In this document: positions 45,413 through 57,898 of the stretch, piece by piece | Layout: each line of letters starts with the position of its first letter | Position numbering within the stretch: position 1 is the stretch's first letter | DNA from: Episyrphus balteatus | Lineage: Eukaryota > Arthropoda > Insecta > Diptera > Syrphidae | DNA: 64,000 nucleotides | NCBI RefSeq assembly: GCF_945859705.1 | Contig: NC_079134.1 | Span: forward strand, 39,756,576 to 39,820,575 | Direction of reading: 5' to 3' | Notes under the pieces: generated by a model | The model's database searches: none | The model's input: only the letters and a program-made list of their open reading frames with translations | What the model was told of the DNA's origin: nothing | Program-made: the position numbers and the translations under genes

Positions 45413-45940
45413 TTGTTAAAAACAATTTGTCTTTTGGTGGAAAAATTTAAAGTAAAAAAATAGCTATTCAAAATTTTTAAAATCTTGGGCTATCAAAAAT
45501 TCTTTTCATCCCTGTTCTTTATATTTAGCAACGGAGTGCGAAAAAACGTACTGTTAATTTAAACTACTCACAAGCCTACAAGTAACTGGTATACATATAA
45601 GCTTATCGGGTTGTAGGCTTAGAACCCATTAAATTTCCTTAAGTCTTATAAGCTTCAGTAGCAGTTGATAGGGTATTCTTAAAGTCATAGATTATTTAGA
45701 TATGTCTTTCCTATCATCTAACTGTTCACAGACAGGAATGACTGTCTGGTGAAAAAGATTTGATTTTCTAATTGATTCAAATGAATTCCATTCGAACCGT
45801 ATTCCATTATAAAGATAAGAACTTCAAAACCACCTAAGACTTCCATTCCAACTTCCAAATGCACATTCTAATTGGAGCGCATCATTTTCACCAGACCGCA
45901 TTGATGAAGAAGTCTCCATAGTTTTGCCTTTTTCTCTTAC
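45413..45940. other. Intergenic, nothing recognised
   Basis: AT-rich to mixed, with no repeat or coding signal identified. Confidence 0.4.
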
Positions 45941-47040
45941 CAGCAACATGAAGGTGTATGTTAATTACTCCCCACAATTCCAATGATATACTCATTTCTT
46001 TTATTTTTCGTGGATATAATTATCCTCCATATGGATAGTTGTTGCTCGTAGGTTTTGTATTTAAAAGACTCTAAAGCTCTCCTCTGTGCATCCGCAATTC
46101 CGCATCCGCGTATAGTCATCGTCATCATCATCGTCGCAAAATATTTTCCATGGTCACTGCTCACAGGCCATAAAAAACAGATCGTTCTGTGCTTGCTACC
46201 AAGTCCAAAAACACATTCACACACAACAAAAAGTTGAATAAGAACAGTCTGGCCTGGTGTCTGCAGATTTTGGTTACTTTAGTTTCCTGGCAATGGCCCT
46301 CTTCAGCTAAAAACGAAAAAAAAATGGAAAAGTTATAGATGAATATCACCAACAACGTCGTCGTCACGAGATGCTTATCGCATGGTGCTCTGCGCACGCG
46401 GATTAACAATTTCTTTGAGGCACGCAACATGTGTTCGCGCTTTTTTCCCCACATTCGCGCTGATTCCAACACAGAATGTAGTTGATCCATTGAGCCCGCT
46501 GGGTGGCGTGCCTTGACTTGTGCTTCTCTGGTGGTAACTAGATTTTCTATTAGCATCAGCTAGTCGGCCTCGGCCGGACTAGTTAACAGCCCCCCACAAT
46601 CCGTTCCCGCATCTAATTTGCTTATGCAACCTCCCCCGCTATTTTTAAAGCGGGCAACTTGTTCGGTTTGTGTTCGGATCGCGGCGAACATGAAGGCAAT
46701 TAAAATCGAATTTTATCTTGGAGATCGCCATTAGTGCTATCATCCGTCCGTCCGGTTGAGCTGCTGCATCTTAAGATGATGACGGGACAAGGCATCAGGG
46801 TGGGCAGGCGGCAGCTAAATTGGCAACATTTCGTATGCGCAAAAATTATAATCACTCTCTTTCTCCAGTGCGGTGGTGGTGATGTGAAAATTTCCATGCG
46901 TTAAGAATTGAGGCAGAGACTTTCAGAGACTGCTCTTTATTTGAGGCATTTTGTGATATGCGATTGTGATATGATGACGATCATTCTAAGATAATCAAGG
47001 ATGAGGGCGGGCTGGGGGGTTTGCAATTCAAATTACTTAT
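45941..47040. other. Repeat-poor, GC-balanced island
   Basis: The most GC-rich kilobase of the window, with CATCGTC and GTCGTC runs (46110-46140, 46355), a near-palindrome CTAGTCGGCCTCGGCCGGAC (46560-46582) and mixed words to 47000. A minus-strand frame of 131 codons (46161-46556) is open but has no domain and drifts into low complexity. It is best read as non-coding regulatory or untranslated sequence. Confidence 0.35.
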
Positions 47041-48454
47041 ATCTGTTAAATTCTGTGCGCAATCTTTTTTAAATTGAGTATGGTAATTTACTGGGAGGCA
47101 TATATGAGAAGCGGTTCTTTGATGAAAACACACAAACACATGGTCAAATAAAAGAGAGAAGTGAAGAGGAAATAAAAATGAATATGAATCGAGCTAATTG
47201 AGGTGGATTATGCCGGCTTTTATTAGGGGTTCTTATTACTGTTTTTACTAGGAAGCATTTTAGTTAAATCATTTAATAGTAGTGCGCTAACATGCTGAAC
47301 ATTTTAGAGAATTAGCCATGTGGAAGCGGTAGGCATACTAAAAAATTTTTTATTTAAATATGTTATTTTTTCTACTTTTCATCTTATCTGTGGCCTTCTG
47401 TAAAGAGTATAGGTAGGTATTATTACTTTTTGGATTAAAATTTTTTACGATAAAAAATTGTCTGCTTTGAAAAAAAAAATTAATGCAAATGTGTGCATTC
47501 CTTTTAATATTCCTCGAATTACTTATTATTAGGTAAATATCATAGTGTTCACTTGGGCGTAAACTTACTATTTTTTTTTTTCTTTTTTTTTCAATGAATA
47601 TTAATCATTTTAAATTATTTTATAAATTATTCTTTTATAATGATCGTGGTTAAATAAAATAGTTGTATCTTGTTCTTGGTTACATATTACTATTAATTTT
47701 CAATCGATGTTTCAAGAGTATGGTTACACTCTTTTTCAGGACTCATTCTTCTTATGACTTTTTATAAGTTCATCAGATATTCGGATATGTATTCGGATTA
47801 GATTGTTTTTTCTGATATTTTGGGAACATTGGGTCAAATAATGAAGTCAGTGAGGTTGAAAGTTCATACCCTGAATATTCTGTGTGAGACAATATCCATT
47901 AACAGGCAAGCATTCTTGAAGTCAAAAGTAGTGAATCTACATATACAGGGTGTTCCAAAAGTAATGGATCAAACGAAATATGCTGATATGCCAACTAAAG
48001 TGCTCTCAAAATTTGGTAACTTGTTCATCCTAAATCCTTGCGGTTTTCGATTAAATGCAGTTCTTGTGAGTTTTCGAAAAATCCCTTTTTTGCAACAGTA
48101 TTTTGCTTCCTCCGCCCATAATTAACTAAAACATTGTCCAATAATAAGTGACAATTAATTGAACAATTTTTTTTTTTTTCATACTCTATTTTGCTGGAAA
48201 TTAATTAACAGTTCCAAATTTTTTAAAAACTCAATTTATTACTTTTATTTCAGAGCAACACGCCGAAAAAAATTTGTATGTGTGATTTGTATTTTAAAAA
48301 TTTATCCCAATATCGAAGTTTTCGAAAAGGTATAAAAGTTTCCAAAGTTGAAGTTAGATCGAAAAATATATTACAATTTGAATCCAACATAATCATTTTT
48401 AGCAAAAAAACAAAACCGATTTTCATGGATCTAAACTGGATTTTATGGTTTTTC
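47041..48454. other. AT-rich; one common insect repeat word
   Basis: 'acagggtgttccaaaagtaa' at 47945 resembles the end of a DNA element common in insects; no second end was found. A 101-codon frame (47820-48125) crosses it and is unlikely to be a gene. Confidence 0.35.
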
Positions 48455-48590
48455 TCATAGTTTATACTTATAGCCAAAACCGGACGAAATTGAAATGGGA
48501 CCCCACTGCGGACACCAGCTTTCCAATACAAAAAGAATTATCAAAATTGCTTCACTCAGTCCAAAGTTATGAGGTAACAAACATAAAAAA
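48455..48590. mobile_element. Family E copy 2 (interior only, inverted)
   Basis: The reverse complement of about 1178-1290: 'ccaaagttatgaggtaacaa' at 48559-48578 mirrors 'ttgttacctcataactttgg', and 'agctttccaatac' and 'gaaattgaaatgggaccc' follow in order. The GACTTCC ends are absent. It shows that the 1119-1329 sequence is a dispersed repeat. Confidence 0.65.
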
Positions 48591-49870
48591 AATTAATTTT
48601 TCTACATTACAAAAAAGTTTTGGTTTATATTCTGAAAGCAAAGTAAATTTATTACTAACGGAACGCACCATTTTTGAATTTACAGAATCTAAGGCGTCTC
48701 GAAATATAAACATTTGAAGATCCGATGAGTTTTTTCCAAAAAAAAAAGGTGAATAATTTTTAGCAGCTTTAAAATCTTCGATAAGGTAATTGCAAAATAT
48801 AAATTTTCAAAAATATCTTTACGACATCTAAACAAGCAAATAATATTATCGCATGTTTGGTTACAATTAACAGTCAATATTCCAACCACAAGAAATCATG
48901 CTTCAACACACACACTGAATAATTCACTCAAAATTATACCAATAATTGAAATTAATTATTCTTATCCTTTTATTAGTTTATTTTTTTTATTTCTTGAAGA
49001 ACATAGATATTACACGAGGGAAAATGCAACCATTATCATTCATTGGTTCTTACTTATGCAAGTGTTGACTTATGAAAAGGCAGAATGGTATAAGTATATG
49101 AATCCTGAACAAAATTATCGACAATTTTGACAGAGTCACGCAAAACCACAAGTTTCCATAAACACAAAAAAAAAAAAACAAGAATTCTAATCGATTTGTT
49201 ATGGGTGAAATTGTAGACCTTCAATAATTTTGAAATATTAATTTGATTCAAGGAAAAAAATTTGCTTTCTAGACGCGATTTAAGTGGAATTGAATTCAGG
49301 TGTTCAAAAAAGGTGGGAACTTTCTGAATGCCACTCGAAAAAGTGTTAGAATTTGATAAGGTCAGCTTTAATCTTGACAAGGACAAATTATAGAAAAAAA
49401 AAACTAATTTATACTATGTATTTGGATTCAAAAGCCCTGTAATAGAAGCCCAACAATTCCTTGTTAGTTCTTTTTCCTATAAAAACTGAAGCAAGTTTGC
49501 AAAATGTGACCGAACAGTTTTTTTTTTTCAAACAGTCAAAGAATTTGCATGAAATTTCTGCAACATTGTGAAAGAAACCACTTCCTTCAAGGCCTTCAAC
49601 TCTTCTTAACAAATTCTTTGTACCATGTTACAACAGAAAATCTATCCAATCTATTACTAAGCCAATTTAATAACATTTCACTTAATCCTTTTACCATTTT
49701 TGGAATCAATCTTGTGCGGTCAGTCAAGTTTTATTTTATACAATGTAATGCGCTCTAAAAATATTTAACCATCCAACCAAAGACGAAGAGACGCTATGAA
49801 AAAACAATTAATCAACAATTAAACCCCAACAAATAATCCAGCAGAATGGTGTCCTCTTTACATCCCGTGC
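48591..49870. other. AT-rich intergenic sequence
   Basis: No gene or repeat recognised. Frames at 49054-49386 and 49409-49758 look like chance. Confidence 0.4.
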
Positions 49871-50870
49871 AACGATTTTCATTGCCACGCATTCTTGACG
49901 AAGTCCGCAACAGAGTGTCCAGTTGGAACATTAACAGAAATAGAAACCAGCATTAAAGCCGCACTTTTCGATCACATCATCTCATCGCGCGCATCAATGA
50001 ACAACAACGATAAAATGTATAGTTGCCTCGCCCCCCCCCCCCTCATCTGCGGTGGCGCGTAGCAACCCCCTTTCGTCAAAAAATCCACAGAAAAAAAAAG
50101 AAAAAAACTTTTTTTTAACCGCGAATAACAAAACAGTGATAGCAAACAACAACAATGAATTCCAGTAGCACAAAACAATGTCCTCAACACGCAGCAGTCA
50201 GCACAGCTCAGATACAGTTTAAAAAGCCTCCATCGCATCGTAGCCAGAAGAAAAAGGCCAGATCTCGCAGAGATCAGAAAAGAATCTCTGATTTGATCCA
50301 AAGGCTCGCTGGGTCTTGATTTGACTTTGAAGAGTTTTTCTTTATAAAGTTTTTTGAGAGCTTGATGATGCTCTGTTTGTTTGTGTGTGTGTGTGTAAGT
50401 ATAGTTGTTGTCATCGATGTTGACGAACGATGAACGATGGACAGCGGAGCGGACGACACGGAGTCGTCATCATCAAGTCAAAAACATCTAAAGGTGCCGT
50501 CCACTTTGAAGACGCACCGATTCGCATAATGTGATCGCATAACTATGTAACGTAACCTGCGCGCTCCGGCCACTTGATTGCCCACTCCTCTGGATGGATA
50601 TATAAAGAAGGAGAGCTTCGTCTTTATGCATGCCTCCTGGATGTGGAGTTGGAGTCTCTCATCCTTGACTTTGGGATTAGCTTTGCGAAAGGGTGGCAGA
50701 GGGTACTCGATCTTACCTATACGAGTATCAATGGATCTGATTGAATCCATTTCATTTGTTTGCTCGGCTACTTCGCTTACTTTTATTTTTTTGCAGATTG
50801 CACTTGTCAAAGCGATGATGGTTGATGCTCGGTTTCGCTTGTTGTGTATGAAGTTATTTTAAGGCAGATT
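49871..50870. other. Repeat-poor island with simple tracts and a TATA-like box
   Basis: Holds a C12 run (50031-50042), a GT run (50382-50395), mixed sequence, and 'tatataaag' at 50599 followed by purine-rich DNA, which could be a core promoter but could equally be chance. Frames on both strands (plus 50578-50862, minus 50478-50810) overlap and show no domain. Confidence 0.35.
50599..50607 (+). promoter_or_regulatory. TATA-like box (weak)
   Basis: TATATAAAG inside the GC-balanced island. No initiator, transcript or gene downstream can be shown, so this is only a candidate. Confidence 0.15.
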
Positions 50871-52226
50871 TACATAGGAATTCTTGAGTTAATGGTGGTT
50901 TGGGTATGTTCTTAACTTGTTTTGTTGCAGTAAAGTCGCCATTTATAAATTTTTTGCTTTGGCTTTCGGTTATATTTTAAAAATGATTTTATATAGAAAA
51001 CTACCTATAAGGAATTTTTTTAGATTTTATTAATTCTATTTTATGTTCTTTAAGTGTAAAAACATTGCTATATTAATATGTCAAAGATGGAATTTTAAAC
51101 TGAGTACCTAATATTTTCAACCCGTTAATTATTTTTAATTATTATTTCGACAGTATCGAAGTTTTGTTAATTACAAGAAAAATGTACGTTAAAATATTAT
51201 AATATTTTATTGGAGTTGAAAATTTTTTTTTTAAATTTCGAAGATTTTGAACAGTTTTAAACGAAAATTAGTTGGCGATTTTAATAACACAAATCAGTAT
51301 TTTTGAATGAATCTTGAAGTGTCCAAGTTTGTTATTTTTTTGTTAGAACTGTGGTCTTACATTTAGACTCTCTCGCAAACGATTAAAATAAGCAAAAATA
51401 TATATAAAGTTAGATGATTTTTTTGAGTGAAACTCATAGTTGTGTATTTTATTATTTATCAAAGCTAGCTGGACAAACATTTTTTTTTTTATTATTTTTT
51501 GGTATTCTATTATGATGTTACCACAAAAAAAAAATGTGTTGTTAAGTCTTAAAATGGAAGAAAATTTAATTTTGTTTCAAGACCTTAGGCCCTTTATTTC
51601 AATTATTTGTTTTGACTTTGTCAAGCGTTTTAAAAATGTATCCGCATGTTTCCTTCGTAAAATGGTGCTTAGGACCTCGCTCAATATTCTATTTATCAGA
51701 ATCCGTTAAGGGTTTTTGTGAATAGCTGCGGCCCCCATACAATATTTTTTTTTTTTGTTCAGATTTATAGGCCAAAAACTGATTTTCGATATTTCCAAAA
51801 ATCGTAAATCAGATTTTTGTGAATCGCAAATTACTTTTCCTCATGATAATATAAGACAAAAAGATTAAATAAAATTTTTCGATATCCCGCTTCGTTTTCG
51901 AGATATAGATAGTTTTGATAAACAACTCCCAAAATCGATTGCTTGATGTCGGCTCTTCCCCATCTATTTTATACATAATATGTACCTACTCCGATGCCTC
52001 ATATCGGACTTATAATTAGATATATATATCTAAAAATCAATAAGGCACCTGTAGAAATACATATTCAATATAATTAAACTGGTTTTCATATCAAAAATTA
52101 AGTGTACCTACTTGGAACCACGAATTTAGTTCCGCTAGATTGGCAAAATTGCACACTGTGCGTCGTGGAGCAATGCTAAGTGCGATTATAGCAAGAAATT
52201 TAAGTTAAAGAACATTCGTAGAACAT
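50871..52226. other. AT-rich intergenic sequence
   Basis: Nothing recognised. The frame at 51440-51709 is low complexity. Confidence 0.4.
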
Positions 52227-52234
52227 TCGTAGAA

Positions 52235-52728
52235 CAGTGTTGCCAGGACCGGCTCCTTCAAGTTTTCTCCGGCTCCTTCAAATTCTGATTTCCGTTTTAT
52301 CAAAATTTGGCTCCATAAGTTTTTAATTTGGCGATTTTTGGCTCCTTCAAAATTAAAAACTATTATTATAAAAGAACTTGATTATTCTGATCACGCCTTA
52401 AAAGTCTTCGAAGTAGAACTAAACTTCTTCGAAGTAGAATCTGACGTCTTGCTCAAAAGCGCAATTGTGAATGTACCTACTTCCATTTTCATTCATATAT
52501 GAGGCGTTCAGAATTATAATGGGTCAATTTTTTGATTATGTTATCATATATATAAGTTAATTTGAAGTTGAAAAAAAATGATGAAAAAAAAAACAAACAA
52601 AAAATGGTACAAAATACAATATTATGAGTTTTTATGAACAATTTTTGAAATTTGCGATTTTTGGCTATAAGACTTCTAAAATTCGGCTCCTTGCCTCTAA
52701 AATTCTCTGGCAAAACTGTCGTAGAATA
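52235..52728. mobile_element. hAT MITE with CAGTGTTGCCA ends
   Basis: 494 bp beginning CAGTGTTGCCAGGA and ending TCTGGCAAAACTG, flanked by the 8-bp direct repeat TCGTAGAA (52227-52234, 52729-52736). The subterminal words 'cggctccttc' (left, several times) and 'cggctccttg' / 'ggcgattttt' (right) recur. A CAGTG-type start with an 8-bp duplication fits hAT. No transposase; a minus-strand frame here is chance. Confidence 0.8.
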
Positions 52729-52928
52729 CACTGACTCCTGGACAGTACACAAAACCATATAAAAATTTGAAAAAATGCATTATTTATATGAACTTTACAC
52801 TCTAATATCTTTATAACTAGTTAGATGTGATTTGACACCCCAGTGTTATGGCTGTACAACACCTGTGGAAAAAATTTTCAATATTTAGAATGATTTATTT
52901 CAGGGAATTTATGAACAGCAGAGCTGCA

Positions 52929-54636
52929 CTCAAGTAGCACAAAAGTCTAAAATACACCAAAATATTTGGTGTATTTGTTGCACTTTCGTGATATACATTT
53001 TTAATATAAAAAATACACCATTTACTCGTATATAATAAACTCCGGTGGTTAAAAAAATATACCGATTTTTGGTGTATAAATGGCGCTAGTGGTATATTAA
53101 ATGATCTGGTTTTTGGTGAAAATTATCCTTTTGAAATTGAAAAATACACAATAAATCTATGGATAAAACACACCATTTAAAATATTCTGATTTAAAATTT
53201 GAGCCAAAGTTTATTTTTTACCTCAAACAGTTTGATGAATTCTAATTGGGTTGGGGTCAAAATTCTGCCGGGGTCAAAATTCTTTTGTCAAAATTCTGCT
53301 TTCAAAATTCTGCTTTTCAAAATTCTGTTTTTCGAAATTCTGTTTTTCAAAATTCTGCTTTTCAAAATTCTGTTTTTCAAAATTCTGCAAAAAATTTAAT
53401 TTTTTGCAAAAATTTGTAAAATCATCTTCTTGAAAAATTTTCTGCTTATTTGATTACTTACCTTCATAATTTGTCATTCTTTGAAAGCAAATTCATTTTT
53501 GTTTTATAAATAAATAAATTTGAAAATATTAAGAAAAGGTTTCCGAAAATAATTAAAATTTTTTTAATTTATCAAATAAAGATGAATATTCAAAAATTTG
53601 AATAAAAAAGGAATATTTTGTATCAAACAACATCGGTTCCAATAAGTTAAACATAGATTATATTTGAAAGAAAGTCAGTCTATGCATTTTAAAAAATATT
53701 TGCGACACTTAAACAAAAAAATTTAGGAAAGTACCAATGTTGAATTACATGAGGTGTATTTTTCTTTAGTCAGCGCATATGCTATAAAAAAAAAAGAATT
53801 GGCATAATTTTTTTGTTCAATTATAATGCTGGCAGAATTTTGAAAAGCAGAATTTTAAAAAGCAGAATTTTGAAAAGCAGAATTTTGAAGCCAGAATTTT
53901 GATCCGATCCCATTCTAATTCACACCATTTCTTATGAAATAAATGAAAATGAATTTTTATTCACTTTCATAATATTGCCATAAGAAAAAAATGGTTAAAT
54001 ATGAATTTGTTTGCCAAATTTTAAAACGAAACACATTCTGTCTACTAATTTTAGATACTACCCCCTCTAAAAATCGAGCGCCTCAAAAATGTCAGTGAAT
54101 TGATTTTTTTTTTCGATTTTAAAGATCAGTTTTTCAAAAATTATAATTTTTTTTTTGTTTTTACATTTTTTAGAAGAGTTCTTTTATAGTATAATATACC
54201 GAATCGAAAAAACCAAGAATGCGGGATAATAAGGTCGATAAATATACTATTATAGTAAAATAATTAATCACTGTCTTCTTTTTTTAAATGGCGGCCATTG
54301 AAAAATATGTCGTCTCCCACTTTTGCATTCTGGTGAATTTCATGTCTACAGGGTGTACTTCCTACACCAAAGAGAGTGTACAAAATATACCGTTTTGGTT
54401 GATTTCAGAATCGTATAATTTTATGCACCATTAATGGTATATTATAACAACAACTGAATATAAGTGTAATTTTTGCACTGAATCTTAAAAAAATTTTTAA
54501 ATTTTTTACAGAAAAGACAGTGGTATAATTTTTATACCAATAATTTTGAGAAATACACCATATTTTTTCAGTTTCCTCAATTTTACACCAAAATTAATGA
54601 ATTTACACCAATTTATACACCAGTGTGCTACTTGAG
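52929..54636. mobile_element. Family D copy 2, with a nested Foldback-like element
   Basis: Starts CTCAAGTAGCACA at 52929 and ends TGTGCTACTTGAG at 54636, a 13-bp perfect inverted repeat. Both ends are crowded with 'ggtgta'/'tacacc' words, including a palindrome 'acaccaaaatatttggtgta' (52965). Excluding the insert 53248-53911 it is about 1.04 kb. The right part matches 43013-43775. No protein. A target duplication is not clear, so the class is open. Confidence 0.7.
53248..53911. mobile_element. Foldback-like element: 15-bp tandem repeats in inverted arms
   Basis: 664 bp flanked by the 9-bp direct repeat ATTCTAATT (53239-53247, 53912-53920). The left end GGGTTGGGGTCAAAATTCTG leads into about seven copies of a 15-bp unit, 'caaaattctgctttt' (53270-53388). 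The right end carries the same unit inverted, 'agaattttgaaaagc' (about 53826-53895), before GATCCGATCCC. Short tandem repeats inside inverted termini together with a 9-bp duplication are the marks of Drosophila Foldback (MuDR-related) elements. The KILFF-type peptides in two frames are just this repeat. The interior has no gene. Confidence 0.75.
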
Positions 54637-55827
54637 CAGTTGTTCCTAAATTTTAGAAATTTGTAGGTATCTTTTTTAACTGATTTCAAGTTACTTTATA
54701 TTTATAGGGCAAGAACTGAGAAAAGTCTGAAAAAGTCATAGTTTTTTCGCGTACCACACAGTTCGCACACTTTTTTCGAAGCTGAAAAATTGGTTTTATG
54801 CATATACTTCTGATATTTAGATATTCTAACAACATACCAATTAAAAAAGCAAGTTCAGCGCAATTTTTTGAAACCAAGGATGCTTTAAGGGACGCTCATA
54901 TTGTTGGCCGAATTTTTAAGAATTTTGATCTTGCGGTTTGCAAATAAAAACTTATTAGAGCCAAACCCATTTTTCTTGTTCAGTTTACTGTTTCATTATA
55001 TGTAATCATTGCTTACGAATAAGATCTTAATTGACGCTCATCTTACCACAAAAGCTAATCCATAAAATCTAAACAAATTTACTAAACCACCACACTTATA
55101 TAAATAGTTAACTACTCCTATTCTGGAAAATAGAAACAATTAAGATAAGATTTTATCAAAAACGCATAGAAGCTCAAAACCAGGAATGCGGTTTGCGCAC
55201 CTAAGACCTAACACACTTTCAAGCAACTTGCTCCTAACATACCTTTTTTTTTAACATAACAAACAATTTGTAAACAATCCTCTGCGGTATGTTTTCTTAT
55301 TTTTCATCTAAGGAAGCGCGAAGGCAAACAAAAAAAAATTAATTACATTTTCACCACCGTTGTAGTTATGCTCCTAATGTTAGTGTGTGCATTATATAGT
55401 TTTAATGAGAAAAATTAACATTTTACCTTATTATGAGTTGGTAAGGTATATCGTCGTGGGCTGCTACTGCTAACAGGAAAACTCAACGCAGTGAACTTTG
55501 TTTATTATGGAAATTCAGCCAAGTGGAAATTCTTGTAGAAAGGCAGGGTACTAGAATATCTACTTATATTATAAAGTAAAAGCGTGCGCCTTGGATTTCG
55601 TAAGGAAAGTGTGGTTATAGTTACCAAATTTAAATCAAATTTACTATTAGAAAATGTCGAAGTAGACAAGTCTAAGTTGTAGATCTTTCGTGTGCGGGCA
55701 TGCGCAAACCACAAAATTTCTGAAACTATGTTTTTGACAAAATTTGACTCTCATAACCGTTAAATTCAATTAATTAAGAGAGTTAAATTGGGTGCTCTTA
55801 TTATTTATATGAAGTGGTATTACATTA
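54637..55827. other. AT-rich intergenic sequence
   Basis: Nothing recognised in about 1.2 kb. Confidence 0.4.
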
Positions 55828-55835
55828 CTGGGTAA

Positions 55836-56781
55836 TAAGGTGGGTCAAAAAAATCGAAATTCTTTTTTTTTTTATTTGGTACTCTGGAAAATCGATTGCT
55901 TGACACCTCTAGAATATACACACCAAATACCAGCTCTTTATATTAATGGGAAGGTCGTCCGCTTCCCAATTTTCCATTTCTACATCAAGCTTCTACTAAA
56001 AAAAATTAATTTTTTTAAAAATCGACTTTTTAGCAAATTTCTTTACATATTCTTGTTTGAAATTGAACGCTCTACAAAAAAGGTCTTGTACAATTTTTTC
56101 GTTTATCTAACTGTTTAATAGATATTTGAGGTCCAAAAATCGAGAAAATCTTTAAAAATTCGTTTTTTTGTTCTTAATTTTGTAACAAATTGAAAAATTA
56201 TAATAATCAAACAAGCAATACATATTCTTGTAGGAAATAGATTGTTCCACAAAAAAGGTCTTATTAACTTTTTTCATTAATCTAACAATTCTAAAGATAT
56301 TCGGGGTCAAATTTAAAAAAAAATTATAAAAACATTTTTTTTAATTTTCAAAATTTTCTAAATCACTGAAAATTCATTATTTCCAAATTAACAAGATATA
56401 TTCTTGTAGGGGCTTAAACGTTTAGTTCTATAAAAAATTCCTTGGAATCAAATTGATTGCAAAATTGTTACAAAATTTGTTACAAAATTAAGAACAAAAA
56501 ACGAATATTTAAGGATTTTCTCGAGTTTTGGACCTCAAATATCTATTAAACGGTTAGATAAACGAAAAAAGTGTACAAGGCCCTTTTTGTAGAGCGTTCA
56601 ATTTCATACAAGAATATGTAAAGAAATTTGATAAAAAGTCGATTGTTAAAAAAATGATTTTTGTTTAGTAGAAGCTTGATGTAAGAGCTGATATTTGGTG
56701 TGTATATTCTAGAGGTGTCTAGCAATCGATTTTTCGGTGTACCAAATTAAAAAAAAAATTTGATTTTTTTGACCCACCCTA
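55836..56781. mobile_element. Family C (hAT-like) copy 5, near complete
   Basis: 946 bp from TAAGGTGGGTC (one change in the terminus) to GACCCACCCTA, flanked by CTGGGTAA (55828-55835) and TTGGGTAA (56782-56789), a duplication with one mismatch. The arms are reverse complements over almost the whole length, as in copy 1, with the turn near 56460 and small deletions in the right arm. A frame at 55840 is arm sequence only. Confidence 0.8.
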
Positions 56782-56789
56782 TTGGGTAA

Positions 56790-57896
56790 TGTGTGAGCCC
56801 CGTCAGCTACTACTTGGTTACAGTTAGTTAACGTTATGCTCATTAGTGAAAATTCATAAATTGACAGAATCTCGTTTACTTATGTATTTGTATACTTAAA
56901 TGCCATATTGAATTACCTGTATAGAAGAAATTAGAATAAGTAACAAGTAATTTCCAATTGAAGGTAGTAAGTACAGAGTCTTGTCGTTAAGATGACGAAT
57001 TTAGAATTATTTTATTAGATACATATTTCATACATATTTCATACATATTTATTAGGATAAATGAACTTTTCTTTTTCTGGGATCAGGTGAAATAATGACT
57101 TGATCGCATTTTGAAGGTTTTGGTTAAGCCGAAGAATGAGATAATGTCCCGCCTAAACTTTATTTATCAGACGAAATAAGGTAGATTCCAAAACAAAAGA
57201 TTTTTGTAAGTAGTTATTGATTCAGATTCTTCATTTCTTCGTCCTTTTAATTATTTTTTTTTTTATCTAGGTTTAAATAATGGATGACAGTAATACTTGA
57301 AATACATTTGGTTAAAAAAGTACTTTAAATAGCAATTCTGAAGACCTGATTAATAAATTAAAGCTGGAGCAGTTTTTTGTTTTGTTTTGTGAATTAAATT
57401 TCAGTTTTTTTTTTTCATTTTAATGTACCCACTTTTTAGAAAAATTTTATTTAACAAAATATTCTTATATCCTAAAGTCTTGCTTAAATTCATTTCTAAC
57501 TTAAATCCGATATTATTAATCCTCCGAAATTAGAATAGAAAAAGAAGAGAGGCAAACTAAATTTAAACTCGGCAAAACACCTCTCTGCCTATGTCCATAA
57601 TTAGTTATCTCGAATTTAAGGTGAAAAACATTCATTTGCTAAGGATAACCATGAAAAGTCTTACTTTGTTCTCCAATGTCAAAGACTTTGATGTCGAAAA
57701 AGCTACTACATACACGGCAACTCTTGTGTATGGTTCGGGGATTTTCACGAAACGAAAAAAATGCCTAATTTTGTTGAAAAAATTGGTAAACCCTTTTTTT
57801 GATTTTTTCGAAATTTCGAAATTTGTATTTAAAAGCCTACTTCCAAAGGTTGTTTTAAAAACGGCAAAGTTTTTACCCGGTAAGAACTAGTTTTCT
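56790..57896. other. AT-rich; small 12-bp tandem repeat
   Basis: A unit 'atacatatttc' is repeated about three times at 57020-57050. The 99-codon frame at 57591-57890 has no domain. Otherwise nothing. Confidence 0.4.
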
Positions 57897-57898
57897 TA

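Noticed and set aside
46161..46556. 131-codon minus-strand frame
   Set aside because: The first half looks mixed but the second is low-complexity hydrophobic. No homologous family recognised and no supporting signals.
47945..48120. DNA element starting 'acagggtgttccaaaag'
   Set aside because: Only one end is visible; without a partner or target duplication the borders cannot be set.
50478..50862. Opposed open frames downstream of a TATA-like box
   Set aside because: Both strands are open in the same GC-balanced DNA with no domain, so the TATA box alone is not enough to call a gene.
53199..53433. Proteins with KILFF / SKFCF repeats in two frames
   Set aside because: Translation of the 15-bp tandem unit of the Foldback-like element; both frames stay open because the period is a multiple of three.
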